DNA from: Syntrophaceae bacterium UBA6087
Lineage (GTDB): Bacteria; Desulfobacterota; Desulfomonilia; UBA1062
NCBI GenBank assembly: GCA_002448235.1
Contig: DIXF01000003.1
Coordinates: forward strand, 1-64,000
Length of the DNA: 64,000 nt
Reading direction: 5' to 3'
Positions 53,820 to 62,237 of this stretch are shown here, piece by piece. Every line of letters begins with the position of its first letter. Position 1 is the stretch's first letter. Under the pieces are notes generated by a model, which worked only from the letters and a program-made list of their open reading frames with translations, was not told where the DNA came from and did no database searches. A program made the translations under genes and the position numbers.

Positions 53820-54386
53820 ATGTTCAAGAAATTTCTCGGGGTTATTTTAGTTACGTTATTACTTGCCACATCCGGTTATGCGCTGGAAATCGCCGGCGTG
53901 AACATGCCTGATACCATCAGTGCGGACAATAACAATCTGGTCCTGAACGGCGCAGGATTGCGCACCAAGTTCTTCATCAAGGCTTATATCGGAGGTCTCT
54001 ATCTCCAGCAGAAAAGCAACAATGCCCAGGCCATCATGAACGCTGACCAGCCCATGGCAGTCAGGCTCGTTATCATTTCCAAGCTCATCACCAGCGATAA
54101 GATGGAGTCGGCCGTAAGGGAAGGCTTTGAGAATGCCACAAACGGCAACATCGCTCCGATTAAAGACAAGATCGAAACATTCATCAACGTCTTCAAAGAT
54201 CCCTTAAAGATCAATGATACTTTCGAGTTCGTTTATGTTCCCGGCAAAGGTCTTGAAATTTTCAAGAACGGGGCAGCCAAGAAAACGATCCCCGGCGTGG
54301 ACTTTAAAAAGGCCATGTTCGGCATATGGCTCAGCGACAAGCCTGCGCAGGAGAGCCTCAAAGCTGAAATGCTCGGCAAGAAGTAA
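53820..54386 (+). CDS. Exported chalcone isomerase-like protein
   Basis: This 188-residue protein has a clear signal peptide (FLGVILVTLLLATSGYALE) followed by the bacterial chalcone isomerase-like fold: IAGVNMPDTISADNNNLVLNGAGLRTKFFIKAYIGGLY is the family's N-terminal pattern. Bacterial members are not flavonoid isomerases; they appear to bind fatty acids or unknown ligands in the periplasm. GAGGAGGG precedes the ATG. It has its own strong terminator, so it is monocistronic. Confidence 0.88.
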   Translation: MFKKFLGVILVTLLLATSGYALEIAGVNMPDTISADNNNLVLNGAGLRTKFFIKAYIGGLYLQQKSNNAQAIMNADQPMAVRLVIISKLITSDKMESAVREGFENATNGNIAPIKDKIETFINVFKDPLKINDTFEFVYVPGKGLEIFKNGAAKKTIPGVDFKKAMFGIWLSDKPAQESLKAEMLGKK

Positions 54387-54401
54387 AACTTACCAGGAGC
54401 T

Positions 54402-54447
54402 ATCAAAAAGGGTTTGAAGAGGTTCCCCTCTTTAAACCCTTTTTGAT
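54402..54447 (+). terminator. Strong terminator of the chalcone-isomerase-like gene
   Basis: A long stem pairs ATCAAAAAGGGTTT (54402-54415) with AAACCCTTTTTGAT (54434-54447), extended inward by GAAGAGG/CCTCTT. The A- and T-runs in the arms make it bidirectional. Confidence 0.85.
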
Positions 54448-54593
54448 GTAAAAACCCATTAACTCTTCGATAAGCATCTCACGGGAACCGGCGCCAACGC
54501 ACAACCTTGATTCTCGTGTTGTCCGAACATACTGAACGATCTATTTATTCTTTCCAGTTGCGAGATTAAAAAATCCTGATATTATCGTTTGCC

Positions 54594-55709
54594 ATGAAAA
54601 AGTTCATCCTGAACTGGATTAACCGGTATTTTTCCGACCCTCAGATAATAATCCTTGTCTTTCTCCTGGTTTTGGGTTTTGTAACTATCTTTTTCCTGGG
54701 GCACATACTGCTGCCCGTGTTTATCGCCATCGTTATAGCATATCTCCTCGATGGTTTCGTATCCTGGCTTCAGCTCTCGCGCATCTCCCGGAACATAGCC
54801 GTATACGCAGTATCGTTGCTCTTTGTCGCACTGATCGTTGTCATGATTACGTTGCTGCTTCCCCTGATATCCTCTCAGATCGCCCAGTTCATCCAGGAGT
54901 TGCCCGACATGATCGCACAGGGGCAGCAGGCGCTGACGGCTCTCCCGGAGAGATATCCCCAGCTCGTCTCGCAGGAAAACGTGAATCAGCTCTTTACATT
55001 CATCGATTCCAATATTAACGATTTAGGGGAGTATATCCTTTCCGTATCGCTGTCTTCCGTCCGGGGGATCATCGAGATGCTAGTCTATCTTATCCTCGTG
55101 CCCTTTCTCGTATTCTTCTTTCTCAAGGACAAGAAGATCATTTTCCAGTGGATAGGCAACCTCCTCCCTGAGCAGCGGGTGCTTACGAACAGGGTTTGGG
55201 AAGAAGTAAACCAGCAGATAGCCAACTACCTCAGAGGCAAAGTATGGGAAATCATTATCGTATGGGCAACGACATATATAACTTTCTTCTTTATCGGGCT
55301 CCGCTTTTCCATGATTCTATCACTGCTGGTAGGTCTGGCGGTACTCATCCCCTACATCGGTGCAACCGTCATGCTCCTCCCCGTTGCCTTCATCGCGTTC
55401 TTCCAGTGGGGCCCTGAGTGGCAGCTGGCATACGTCCTTGCCGCATACGGCATCATTCATGCGCTGGATGGGAATATCCTTGCTCCTTTGCTGCTCTCCG
55501 AAGTGGTCAACCTTCACCCGGTGGCGATTATCGTTGCCATACTGGTGTTCGGCGGCATGTGGGGATTCTGGGGCCTCGTCTTTGCCATACCCCTCGCCAC
55601 TCTCCTTCAATCGGTGTATAAGGCATGGACCAGCAGCATTGCCAGACCGATCCCCGTAGGAGTGCAGGACAGTTATGAAACCGTTACCGAGAGCTGCAGC
55701 AGAGAATAG
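54594..55709 (+). CDS. AI-2E family transporter (PerM/YdiK type)
   Basis: This 371-residue membrane protein has about seven or eight helices, with an N-terminal pair (IIILVFLLVLGFVTIFFLGH), a periplasmic loop rich in Gln/Glu (IAQFIQELPDMIAQGQQAL), and the C-terminal family core LVGLAVLIPYIGATVMLLP and FGGMWGFWGLVFAIPLATLLQ. The family has been linked to autoinducer-2 export and to ion or solute export; the substrate here is unknown. It has no close cotranscribed partner. Confidence 0.88.
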   Translation: MKKFILNWINRYFSDPQIIILVFLLVLGFVTIFFLGHILLPVFIAIVIAYLLDGFVSWLQLSRISRNIAVYAVSLLFVALIVVMITLLLPLISSQIAQFIQELPDMIAQGQQALTALPERYPQLVSQENVNQLFTFIDSNINDLGEYILSVSLSSVRGIIEMLVYLILVPFLVFFFLKDKKIIFQWIGNLLPEQRVLTNRVWEEVNQQIANYLRGKVWEIIIVWATTYITFFFIGLRFSMILSLLVGLAVLIPYIGATVMLLPVAFIAFFQWGPEWQLAYVLAAYGIIHALDGNILAPLLLSEVVNLHPVAIIVAILVFGGMWGFWGLVFAIPLATLLQSVYKAWTSSIARPIPVGVQDSYETVTESCSRE

Positions 55710-55982
55710 GGAAACAGACCTGACCTACCGTAATATCCGACAAGCGCCGCTTGCTTAAGAGCCATATGCCCGTATGGAAGACCGCAGGATGATACCGTGC
55801 CCTCACCAGGTGCGCCTTACCGAGAAGATTTATCGCTCACTTTAAGGAAAAAAGAATGTTTTTCCCCTCAGAAAATCCGACAAGGATAAAGAATGGCGGA
55901 GATATTTATCTTTTCCCGTCCGATGGACGATTACTACATGAAGATGCCAGCAGGTATAAAATATGAGGTTTGAACAACAGGA

Positions 55983-57443
55983 ATGACGAGCTCACTGCCC
56001 TTTCTCAAAGAGCTTCGGATACTCATCGTAGATGATTCCGCAGTGGTACGGAGCGTGCTCTCCAAGGAACTCTTGCGATCAGGGGTCGAAGTGACTCAGG
56101 CAGAGAACGGCCAGCAGGCTTTCGATATAGCCTTGTGCAAAGAGTTCGACCTGGTCATTACCGATGTAGAGATGCCCCAGATGGACGGCATAGAACTCTG
56201 CAGAAAGCTGAAATCCAACCCAAGGACTCTGCAGATCCCTATCGTAATCTTAAGCTCCCTTGACAGCGAAGAAGATATAAAAAAGGGCTATAAGGCCGGC
56301 GCAACGACATACATCTCCAAGGCCCAGGCAAAGGATTCCCTCATCGAGACCATCGAGACCGTCTTGCAGAAAACAACCTTCCAGAAGGGCCGCCTCATCC
56401 TCGTGGTCGATGATTCTTCCACGGTGAGGACCCTGGTGGAAAAAGGGTTGAAAGAGGTCGGCTTCGAGGTGGTGAAGGCCGAAAACGGCAGAGTCGCCCT
56501 GAACGTTCTCAAAACCGTACGGCCGGATCTCATCTTGAGCGATATCGATATGCCGGAGATGAACGGCGAGGAGTTCTGCCAGAGCGTTCATACCGACCCG
56601 ACGCTTGCCACCATTCCCTTTGTCGTGATGAGCGCAAACAACGACCGCCCAATCATGCGCCGCATGCTCCAGCTCGGCGCAGACGCATACCTGGTGAAGC
56701 CGTTCAATGTCGATCAGCTGGTGATCACGGTTGAAAAGCTCCTGTCGGACAAGCTTCTACTCCTGCACAAAGAAAAGGAACGACTCGAAATTGAACAGAG
56801 GCTCATCCTTGCAAGCATCACCTCGCTCTGCTGCGCGCTGGAGGCACGTGACTCCTATACCCGGGGACATTCGGAGGCAGTGTCGTATATTGCCACCCGG
56901 ATGGCCATGGAGATGGGAATGAACCAGGACGATATCGAACATGTCAAGCTCGGCGGCAAGCTTCATGACCTGGGCAAGATCGGGGTCATCGACAGCGTGC
57001 TGCTCAAGCCCGGCAAGCTCAGCGACGACGAATTTGCCATCATCAAGCGCCACCCGGTGATCGGAGCCGATATCCTGCGTCCGGTCCCGAGCCTTGCCAA
57101 GATACTGCCCATTGTCTACTACCATCACGAACGCATGGACGGAAAAGGATATCCCGAAGGGCTCAAAGGAGACAAGATCCCCCTGTGGGCCAGGATAACC
57201 GCTGTCGGCGACACGTATCATGCGCTTACGAGCGACCGCCCATACCGCAAGGGAATGGAAAAAGACAAGGCGCTGCAAATTATCGAGGAAGTCAGCGGAA
57301 GCCAGCTCTGCCCGGATTGTGTGGATGTCTTCCTGAAAATGGAGCTATGGGACGGAATCAACATGGAAAACCAGGGTACGCTCGAAGAAGAAAACCCCCT
57401 GATCGATCTCCCGAAAAGCATAATCACTCCCGGCTCGCGCTGA
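55983..57443 (+). CDS. Dual-receiver HD-GYP phosphodiesterase
   Basis: This 486-residue response regulator has two receiver domains and an HD-GYP output. REC1 (about 10-130) has its phospho-acceptor Asp61 in VITDVEMPQMDG; REC2 (about 135-255) has Asp187 in LILSDIDMPEMNG and VKPFN. The HD-GYP domain has KLHDLGKIG, RHPVIGADIL, HHERMDGKGYPEGLKG and DTYHALTSDRPYR, an intact c-di-GMP phosphodiesterase. REC1 ends in the less common YISKAQAKD. No kinase gene is adjacent; the GAF-PAS kinase at 62238 is one candidate partner in the region. Confidence 0.93.
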   Translation: MTSSLPFLKELRILIVDDSAVVRSVLSKELLRSGVEVTQAENGQQAFDIALCKEFDLVITDVEMPQMDGIELCRKLKSNPRTLQIPIVILSSLDSEEDIKKGYKAGATTYISKAQAKDSLIETIETVLQKTTFQKGRLILVVDDSSTVRTLVEKGLKEVGFEVVKAENGRVALNVLKTVRPDLILSDIDMPEMNGEEFCQSVHTDPTLATIPFVVMSANNDRPIMRRMLQLGADAYLVKPFNVDQLVITVEKLLSDKLLLLHKEKERLEIEQRLILASITSLCCALEARDSYTRGHSEAVSYIATRMAMEMGMNQDDIEHVKLGGKLHDLGKIGVIDSVLLKPGKLSDDEFAIIKRHPVIGADILRPVPSLAKILPIVYYHHERMDGKGYPEGLKGDKIPLWARITAVGDTYHALTSDRPYRKGMEKDKALQIIEEVSGSQLCPDCVDVFLKMELWDGINMENQGTLEEENPLIDLPKSIITPGSR

Positions 57444-57592
57444 CATACCCCCTTTGGAGACTCATCGCCTCCACGTCAGAGGTTCAACGGAGAGAATCAA
57501 TTTGCATTCCCCCGGTATTTTGACTATTAATCTTATCTGTCGTAAAAAACGATAGTCCCTTTAAGAGGAGTACTACATCAGGAGCAGGTGCT

Positions 57593-58921
57593 ATGAGGAG
57601 AGACATTGTCCACGAAGGATCCGAGCAGCTAACCTATGAAATCAGGGAGATCGTCGCCGTAGCCGATGCATTGAAAAAGCTCGGTGTCCAGATCACCTGG
57701 GAGAATATCGGAGACCCTGTCCAGAAGGGAGAAAAGGTTCCCCAATGGATCAAAGATATCGTCATCCAGCTCGTATCCGAAGATAAAACGTACGCATACG
57801 TAGCCACTCAGGGAGTTCCGGAGACCCGCGATTTCCTCGCAGCCGAGGTGAACAAACGCGGCGGGTATCAGATCACCAGAGATGACATCGTGTTCTTCAA
57901 CGGCCTCGGAGATGCCGTGGCAAAGGTATTCAGCTTCATGAAGAGAGAGGCGCGGGTCATCGGCCCTTCCCCCGCCTACTCGACGCATTCCTCCGCTGAG
58001 GCTGCCCATTCGGGCTACGACCACCTCACCTACGAGCTGGATCCGAAAAACAACTGGATGCCCGATCTCGACGATCTCGAAAAGAAGATCAGATACAACG
58101 ACTCGATCGCAGGCATCCTTCTCATCAACCCGGACAACCCGACCGGCGCGGTCTATCCCAGGGAAGTGCTCGTCCGGATGGTTGATATCGCAAGGCGTTA
58201 CAAGGTATTCATAATCTGCGACGAGATATACGGGAACCTCGTGTACGATACCCATAAAACAGCGCCGTTGAGCGAGGTAATCGAAGAGATCCCCGGAATC
58301 GCGCTCCGCGGCATTTCGAAAGAAGTCCCCTGGCCCGGCTCACGGTGCGGGTGGATCGAGGTTTTCAACCAGGACAAGCTGAACTTCAAACGGTACGTGA
58401 AAAGCCTCATCAACGCCAAGATGCTTGAAGTCTGCTCGACGAGCCTCCCCCAGTACGCCATCCCGCTTATCCTGGGAGATCCCCGGTATCAGGGCCATCT
58501 CGAAATGAGACGGGCCATGTACGATGCCCGTTCAAAAGAGGCGTGCAAGTTCTTCTCGAAGATCGACGGCGTCATCGTCAACAAGCCGCAGGGAGCCTTC
58601 TACATGACGGTGCTCTTTGAAGATCACATCCTCAACAACAAGCAGACCCTTGCCATCGCCGATGCAAAGGTCCGTAAATTCATCGAAGACAAGGTCAAGG
58701 GCGTGGAGCCGGACAAGCGCTTCGTCTATTACCTCCTTGGCGCCACAGGCATATGCGTCGTGCCGCTCACCGGATTCTGCTGCAAAAAGAAGGGCTTCCG
58801 CCTGACTCTGCTGGAGGTGGACGACCGGAAGCGCCAGTGGACATGGCAGACTATCGCCGACAGCATCAGGCAATATGTGAGCTCGGTCCCTGATTCTGAT
58901 GTAAGATCGAATACCGTATGA
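57593..58921 (+). CDS. Class I/II PLP aminotransferase (AlaA-like)
   Basis: This 442-residue aminotransferase shows the PLP fold with ITWENIGDPVQKGEKVPQW, VFFNGLGDAVAK, NPDNPTGAVYPREVL, the cofactor-lysine region GISKEVPWPGSRCGW and LGATGICVVPLTGF. The size and the ISKEVPWPGSRCG motif separate it from the aspartate aminotransferase at 24221. It resembles alanine/valine-type aminotransferases found in deltaproteobacteria. GGAGCAGGTGCT precedes the ATG. The hydrolase gene follows after 10 bp. Confidence 0.87.
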   Translation: MRRDIVHEGSEQLTYEIREIVAVADALKKLGVQITWENIGDPVQKGEKVPQWIKDIVIQLVSEDKTYAYVATQGVPETRDFLAAEVNKRGGYQITRDDIVFFNGLGDAVAKVFSFMKREARVIGPSPAYSTHSSAEAAHSGYDHLTYELDPKNNWMPDLDDLEKKIRYNDSIAGILLINPDNPTGAVYPREVLVRMVDIARRYKVFIICDEIYGNLVYDTHKTAPLSEVIEEIPGIALRGISKEVPWPGSRCGWIEVFNQDKLNFKRYVKSLINAKMLEVCSTSLPQYAIPLILGDPRYQGHLEMRRAMYDARSKEACKFFSKIDGVIVNKPQGAFYMTVLFEDHILNNKQTLAIADAKVRKFIEDKVKGVEPDKRFVYYLLGATGICVVPLTGFCCKKKGFRLTLLEVDDRKRQWTWQTIADSIRQYVSSVPDSDVRSNTV

Positions 58922-58931
58922 TTACAGGGGC

Positions 58932-59897
58932 ATGAGAGGAAGAATAAGGCCGTTTTTTGGTAAGCCTCCTGTATTTTATAATCGGCTGCCGAGCCGTATT
59001 CGGCCGGACAGCATGCACGAGTGTTCTCATATGAGGATCGTACAAGAGAGACTTGAGTTCACCTCCCTCGGGCACAAGATAGCCTCCGTGCTCTTTCTGC
59101 CGGAAGCTCCGGTTCCGCATCCCGCCCTGATCATGTGCCACGGTGCCATGGACTTTAAGGAGAATTATTTCGAGTTCTGCCGATACCTGGCCGCAAAGGG
59201 GATCGCGGCACTGGCGGTCGACATGCACGGCTTCGGCGAAAGCGAAGGAGACAGGTTTCATGTGACGATCGAGGAATGGATCGCCGACATTCGTGCTGCA
59301 CTGGCTGCCCTGCAGGAACACCCCCTCATCAACAGCGCAAATATCGGCGCGTTCGGCGTCTCCTCGGGAGGGACAGCGGTCCTCGAATGCTCTCTCGTCG
59401 AACCGGGGTTAAAGGCGTTGATTACCCTTGATGCCACGGTCAGAACGATCGTCGGTTTACTTGAGCTTGCCGGCATACGGCTTCTGGCTCTTATGGGAAC
59501 GGTCAAGCGTTTGTTCACGGGTTCGAGCCTGCGCATATCCCTTGTGAAGTCCTGCAAAAAAATCGAGGTTGCGCACGACCCCGAGGTCAATTCATCCTGG
59601 GGAAACAACCCGGACGTACTGAAGATGTGGTCGGAATTTCCCTTTCCAGGGACCGAGGAATCGCTCATCGTTGACACCATCAAGCGGGTGCACATGATAT
59701 CCGTACCCACCCTCATACTCCACGGGGCCGAAGACAAAATCGACCACCCGGATACCGCTCGCCTTCTCTATGGCACCCTGACCTGCCCCAAGGGCCTCCA
59801 TATCATCGAGGGAAACGGGCATATGGGGCATCTTGACAGGAATAAGCAAACGGTAATGGAACTCACTGCCCGGTGGGCATCGAAGCATCTGGCTTGA
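58932..59897 (+). CDS. Alpha/beta hydrolase
   Basis: This protein of up to 321 residues has a serine hydrolase core: PALIMCHGAMDFKENYFEF for the oxyanion loop, VDMHGFGESEGD, nucleophile Ser in FGVSSGGTAVLE, Asp in LHGAEDKIDHP, and catalytic His in GNGHMGHLDR. It is likely an esterase or acyl hydrolase. The start is uncertain: 58932 directly follows the aminotransferase, but ATG 59031 (MRIVQERLEFTS) fits the conserved fold better and the first 33 residues look non-coding. A TATAAT at 58977-58982 supports an internal promoter. Confidence 0.83.
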   Translation: MRGRIRPFFGKPPVFYNRLPSRIRPDSMHECSHMRIVQERLEFTSLGHKIASVLFLPEAPVPHPALIMCHGAMDFKENYFEFCRYLAAKGIAALAVDMHGFGESEGDRFHVTIEEWIADIRAALAALQEHPLINSANIGAFGVSSGGTAVLECSLVEPGLKALITLDATVRTIVGLLELAGIRLLALMGTVKRLFTGSSLRISLVKSCKKIEVAHDPEVNSSWGNNPDVLKMWSEFPFPGTEESLIVDTIKRVHMISVPTLILHGAEDKIDHPDTARLLYGTLTCPKGLHIIEGNGHMGHLDRNKQTVMELTARWASKHLA

Positions 59898-59974
59898 GCA
59901 GAGGCCCTGCCCGGTCATGAGTATCACCGGGTAGCGATAACTGAAACGGAAGCCATAAGGATCAAGGAGGAAAA

Positions 59975-60238
59975 ATGAAGTCTTTTATAAGAAATCTCCC
60001 GGCATTGACCCTTCTCTTGTTAGTATGTGCTGCGCCGACTTTTGCAGGATGTGAAGGAAGCGATGCGGACAAGGCTGCAAAAGAGGCTGTGGAAGAGCTC
60101 AGCGGCAAGAATATCGTCGAAAAGGGAGAAAAGATCAAGCAGCAGATCGATGCGTACAGCACCGAGCAGATAGAAAAGATCCAGCAGGACATCTACAAGG
60201 GAACCTATAGCAAAGACCGGGAAGCCGAAGACGAGTGA
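59975..60238 (+). CDS. Small exported protein
   Basis: This 87-residue protein has a signal peptide (LPALTLLLLVCAAPTFAGC), possibly a lipoprotein signal with Cys at about residue 26, followed by a charged helical tail rich in Lys/Glu (AAKEAVEELSGKN, KGEKIKQQIDAYSTEQIEK). It resembles small periplasmic helical proteins of unknown role. AAGGAGGAAAA is a strong ribosome site. It precedes the second SDR gene by 53 bp, on the same strand. Confidence 0.7.
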   Translation: MKSFIRNLPALTLLLLVCAAPTFAGCEGSDADKAAKEAVEELSGKNIVEKGEKIKQQIDAYSTEQIEKIQQDIYKGTYSKDREAEDE

Positions 60239-60291
60239 GGAGGGGCCTTAGTGCCTGCAGAATAATACAGCCGCGGTGAAGGAGGAGTTCC

Positions 60292-61083
60292 ATGGATAAC
60301 AGAGATTCTGTGGTATGGATAACCGGTGCTTCTTCCGGAATCGGGGAGGCCCTGGCATATGTGTACAGTCTGAAAGGCGCACGGCTGATCCTTTCATCCA
60401 GAAACTTCAGCAGGCTCAAAGAAGTGCGCAGCAGATGCACACGACCGGAGGAGCACCTGGTTCTGCCTCTCGACCTTGCAGATACAGCGTCAATTGGAAC
60501 CGGGTGCAAGGAAGCGCTTAACCATGCCGGTCGCATCGATACCATGATACACAGTGGCGGCGTTTCCCAGCGCAGTCTTGTCGCCGGCACCCCTCTGGAG
60601 GTCGACCGCAGGATCATGGAGACGAATTTCTTCGGCACGGTTGCCCTTACGAAAGCAGTCCTTCCTTCCATGCTGTACCGAAAGTCCGGCCGCATCGCCG
60701 TCATCAGCAGCCTGGTGGGCAAGTTCGGCACCCCTCTTCGATCCTCCTACAGCGCATCCAAACACGCACTTCACGGCTTCTTCGATTCTTTGCGGGCAGA
60801 GGTATGGGATCAGGGAATCGCAATCACGATGGTCTGCCCGGGATTTATCAGAACCCGCATTTCCATCAATGCCCTGACAGCAGACGGCACGCCCCAGGGC
60901 ACCATGGACGAGGCCCAGGCGTGTGGAATGCTCCCGGACATATGCGCCGGCAAGATCCTCAAGGCGATCGACGACAAAAAGCCGGAGGTATATATCGGAG
61001 GCCGTGAGATCCTGGGGGTGTACCTCAAAAGATTTGCACCGTCACTTTTCAACCGGGTCATCAGAAAGGCGAAAGTGACCTGA
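60292..61083 (+). CDS. Short-chain dehydrogenase/reductase, second copy
   Basis: This 263-residue SDR has WITGASSGIGEALAYVYS for NAD(P) binding, HSGGVSQRS, a catalytic Ser in AVISSLVG, and YSASKHALHGFFDSLRAE. The C-terminal half of the sequence resembles the DHRS7 group of eukaryotic and bacterial SDRs. GAAGGAGG precedes the ATG. It differs from the SDR at 44557 in both signature loops. The substrate is unknown. Confidence 0.88.
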   Translation: MDNRDSVVWITGASSGIGEALAYVYSLKGARLILSSRNFSRLKEVRSRCTRPEEHLVLPLDLADTASIGTGCKEALNHAGRIDTMIHSGGVSQRSLVAGTPLEVDRRIMETNFFGTVALTKAVLPSMLYRKSGRIAVISSLVGKFGTPLRSSYSASKHALHGFFDSLRAEVWDQGIAITMVCPGFIRTRISINALTADGTPQGTMDEAQACGMLPDICAGKILKAIDDKKPEVYIGGREILGVYLKRFAPSLFNRVIRKAKVT

Positions 61084-61120
61084 CAAAGCGAACGTCAGTA
61101 AGCGGAATCACAAGGGATTT

Positions 61121-61246
61121 ATCGCCTTCACGGCGATTTGTCATTTATCTTTCTCATATCGATATCCGATAGATCACCTATGCATGATTCCAGCTCCCCG
61201 CATCATATGGGCTTCCTCCGGCTGCCTTTGAAAGCAGCCGGCCCAT
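61121..61246. other. Intergenic hairpins before the HDOD gene
   Basis: ATCGCC (61121-61126) pairs with GGCGAT (61132-61137), followed by TTGTCATTT, a possible terminator of the SDR gene. Further on CCGGCTGC (61218-61225) pairs with GCAGCCGG (61234-61241), extended by ATGGGC (61207-61212) and GCCCAT (61241-61246). This strong hairpin lies in the leader of the HDOD gene. Confidence 0.55.
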
Positions 61247-61297
61247 GCCCGATCTTCGGCTACAGGTGTTCCGGGAGCGCTGCAGCAGGAGGAAGGC

Positions 61298-62230
61298 ATG
61301 GTATGGGTACATGAGGACGGGTTGGACGTTAGTGAAACGAGACAAGGCGGAAGGAGAAACGATCAATTGAGCATCAGAGAAAAGGTCATTGATCTTATCC
61401 GGAACAAAGCGACCTCTCTGCCTACCTTACCGGTCATTATCAACAATATTATCGTAACGGCGAAGAGCGACAGCACAACTGCCAACGACCTTGCACGTTT
61501 CATCTCCAACGATCAGGCGCTTTCCGCCCGGGTCTTAAAGATCGCCAATTCACCCTATTACGGCCTGCCAAAAAAGATCGATTCCATTTCACGGGCGATT
61601 ATCGTCATTGGCTTCAAAGAGATCATATCCATTGCCTTGGGCTCCGGAATTTTCAAGGCGCTCACACCGAAGAGCAAGGATGTCCTGCTCGATATGAACG
61701 AATTATGGAAACATTCTATCGGCGTAGGCTTTGCATCGAGACAGATCGAGATGACCACGAAGAAATCCATGGAAGAGTCCACCATGCTCGTGGGCCTTCT
61801 CCATGACATCGGCAAAATCCTGTTTCTGATATATTTTCCGGGAGACTATTCCGAAGTGCTTGTTAAGCACCATGAGGATGGAATTCCCCTGTACGAGATC
61901 GAGCAGAACCTCCTGGAGATCGACCACTCGGAGATAGCGTATATGCTCATGAAGCAATGGAATTTCCCTGACAATATCAGCATCCCTATCCGGTACCACC
62001 ATAGAATCACCGACTGCCCCTTTGAGCATCTCAACAGAACCATGATCATAAACGCTGCGGATTATCTCTGCCAGTCAGCCGGGATCGGACACAGCGCGAA
62101 CATCAACCCGGAAAGAAAGGATGAAGTGATATCGGCACTCGGCCTCTCCGCCGGACAGATCGAGGAACTGACCGAAACGATGAAAGCATGCCGTGACCAG
62201 GTAGACAGCTTCCTTGAGGCATTGTCATAG
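61298..62230 (+). CDS. HDOD-domain signalling protein
   Basis: This 310-residue protein has an HDOD domain: SLPTLPVIINNIIVTA, NDQALSARVLKIANSPYYGLP, SISRAIIVIGFKEI and a retained HD pair in VGLLHDIGKILFL. Such proteins act in c-di-GMP or stress-linked control, often without enzyme activity. AGGAGG before ATG 61298 is a strong start; a TTG at 61367 with AAGGAG is a second option and fits the family's conserved start better. The kinase gene follows after 7 bp. Confidence 0.87.
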   Translation: MVWVHEDGLDVSETRQGGRRNDQLSIREKVIDLIRNKATSLPTLPVIINNIIVTAKSDSTTANDLARFISNDQALSARVLKIANSPYYGLPKKIDSISRAIIVIGFKEIISIALGSGIFKALTPKSKDVLLDMNELWKHSIGVGFASRQIEMTTKKSMEESTMLVGLLHDIGKILFLIYFPGDYSEVLVKHHEDGIPLYEIEQNLLEIDHSEIAYMLMKQWNFPDNISIPIRYHHRITDCPFEHLNRTMIINAADYLCQSAGIGHSANINPERKDEVISALGLSAGQIEELTETMKACRDQVDSFLEALS

Positions 62231-62237
62231 GGGTGCC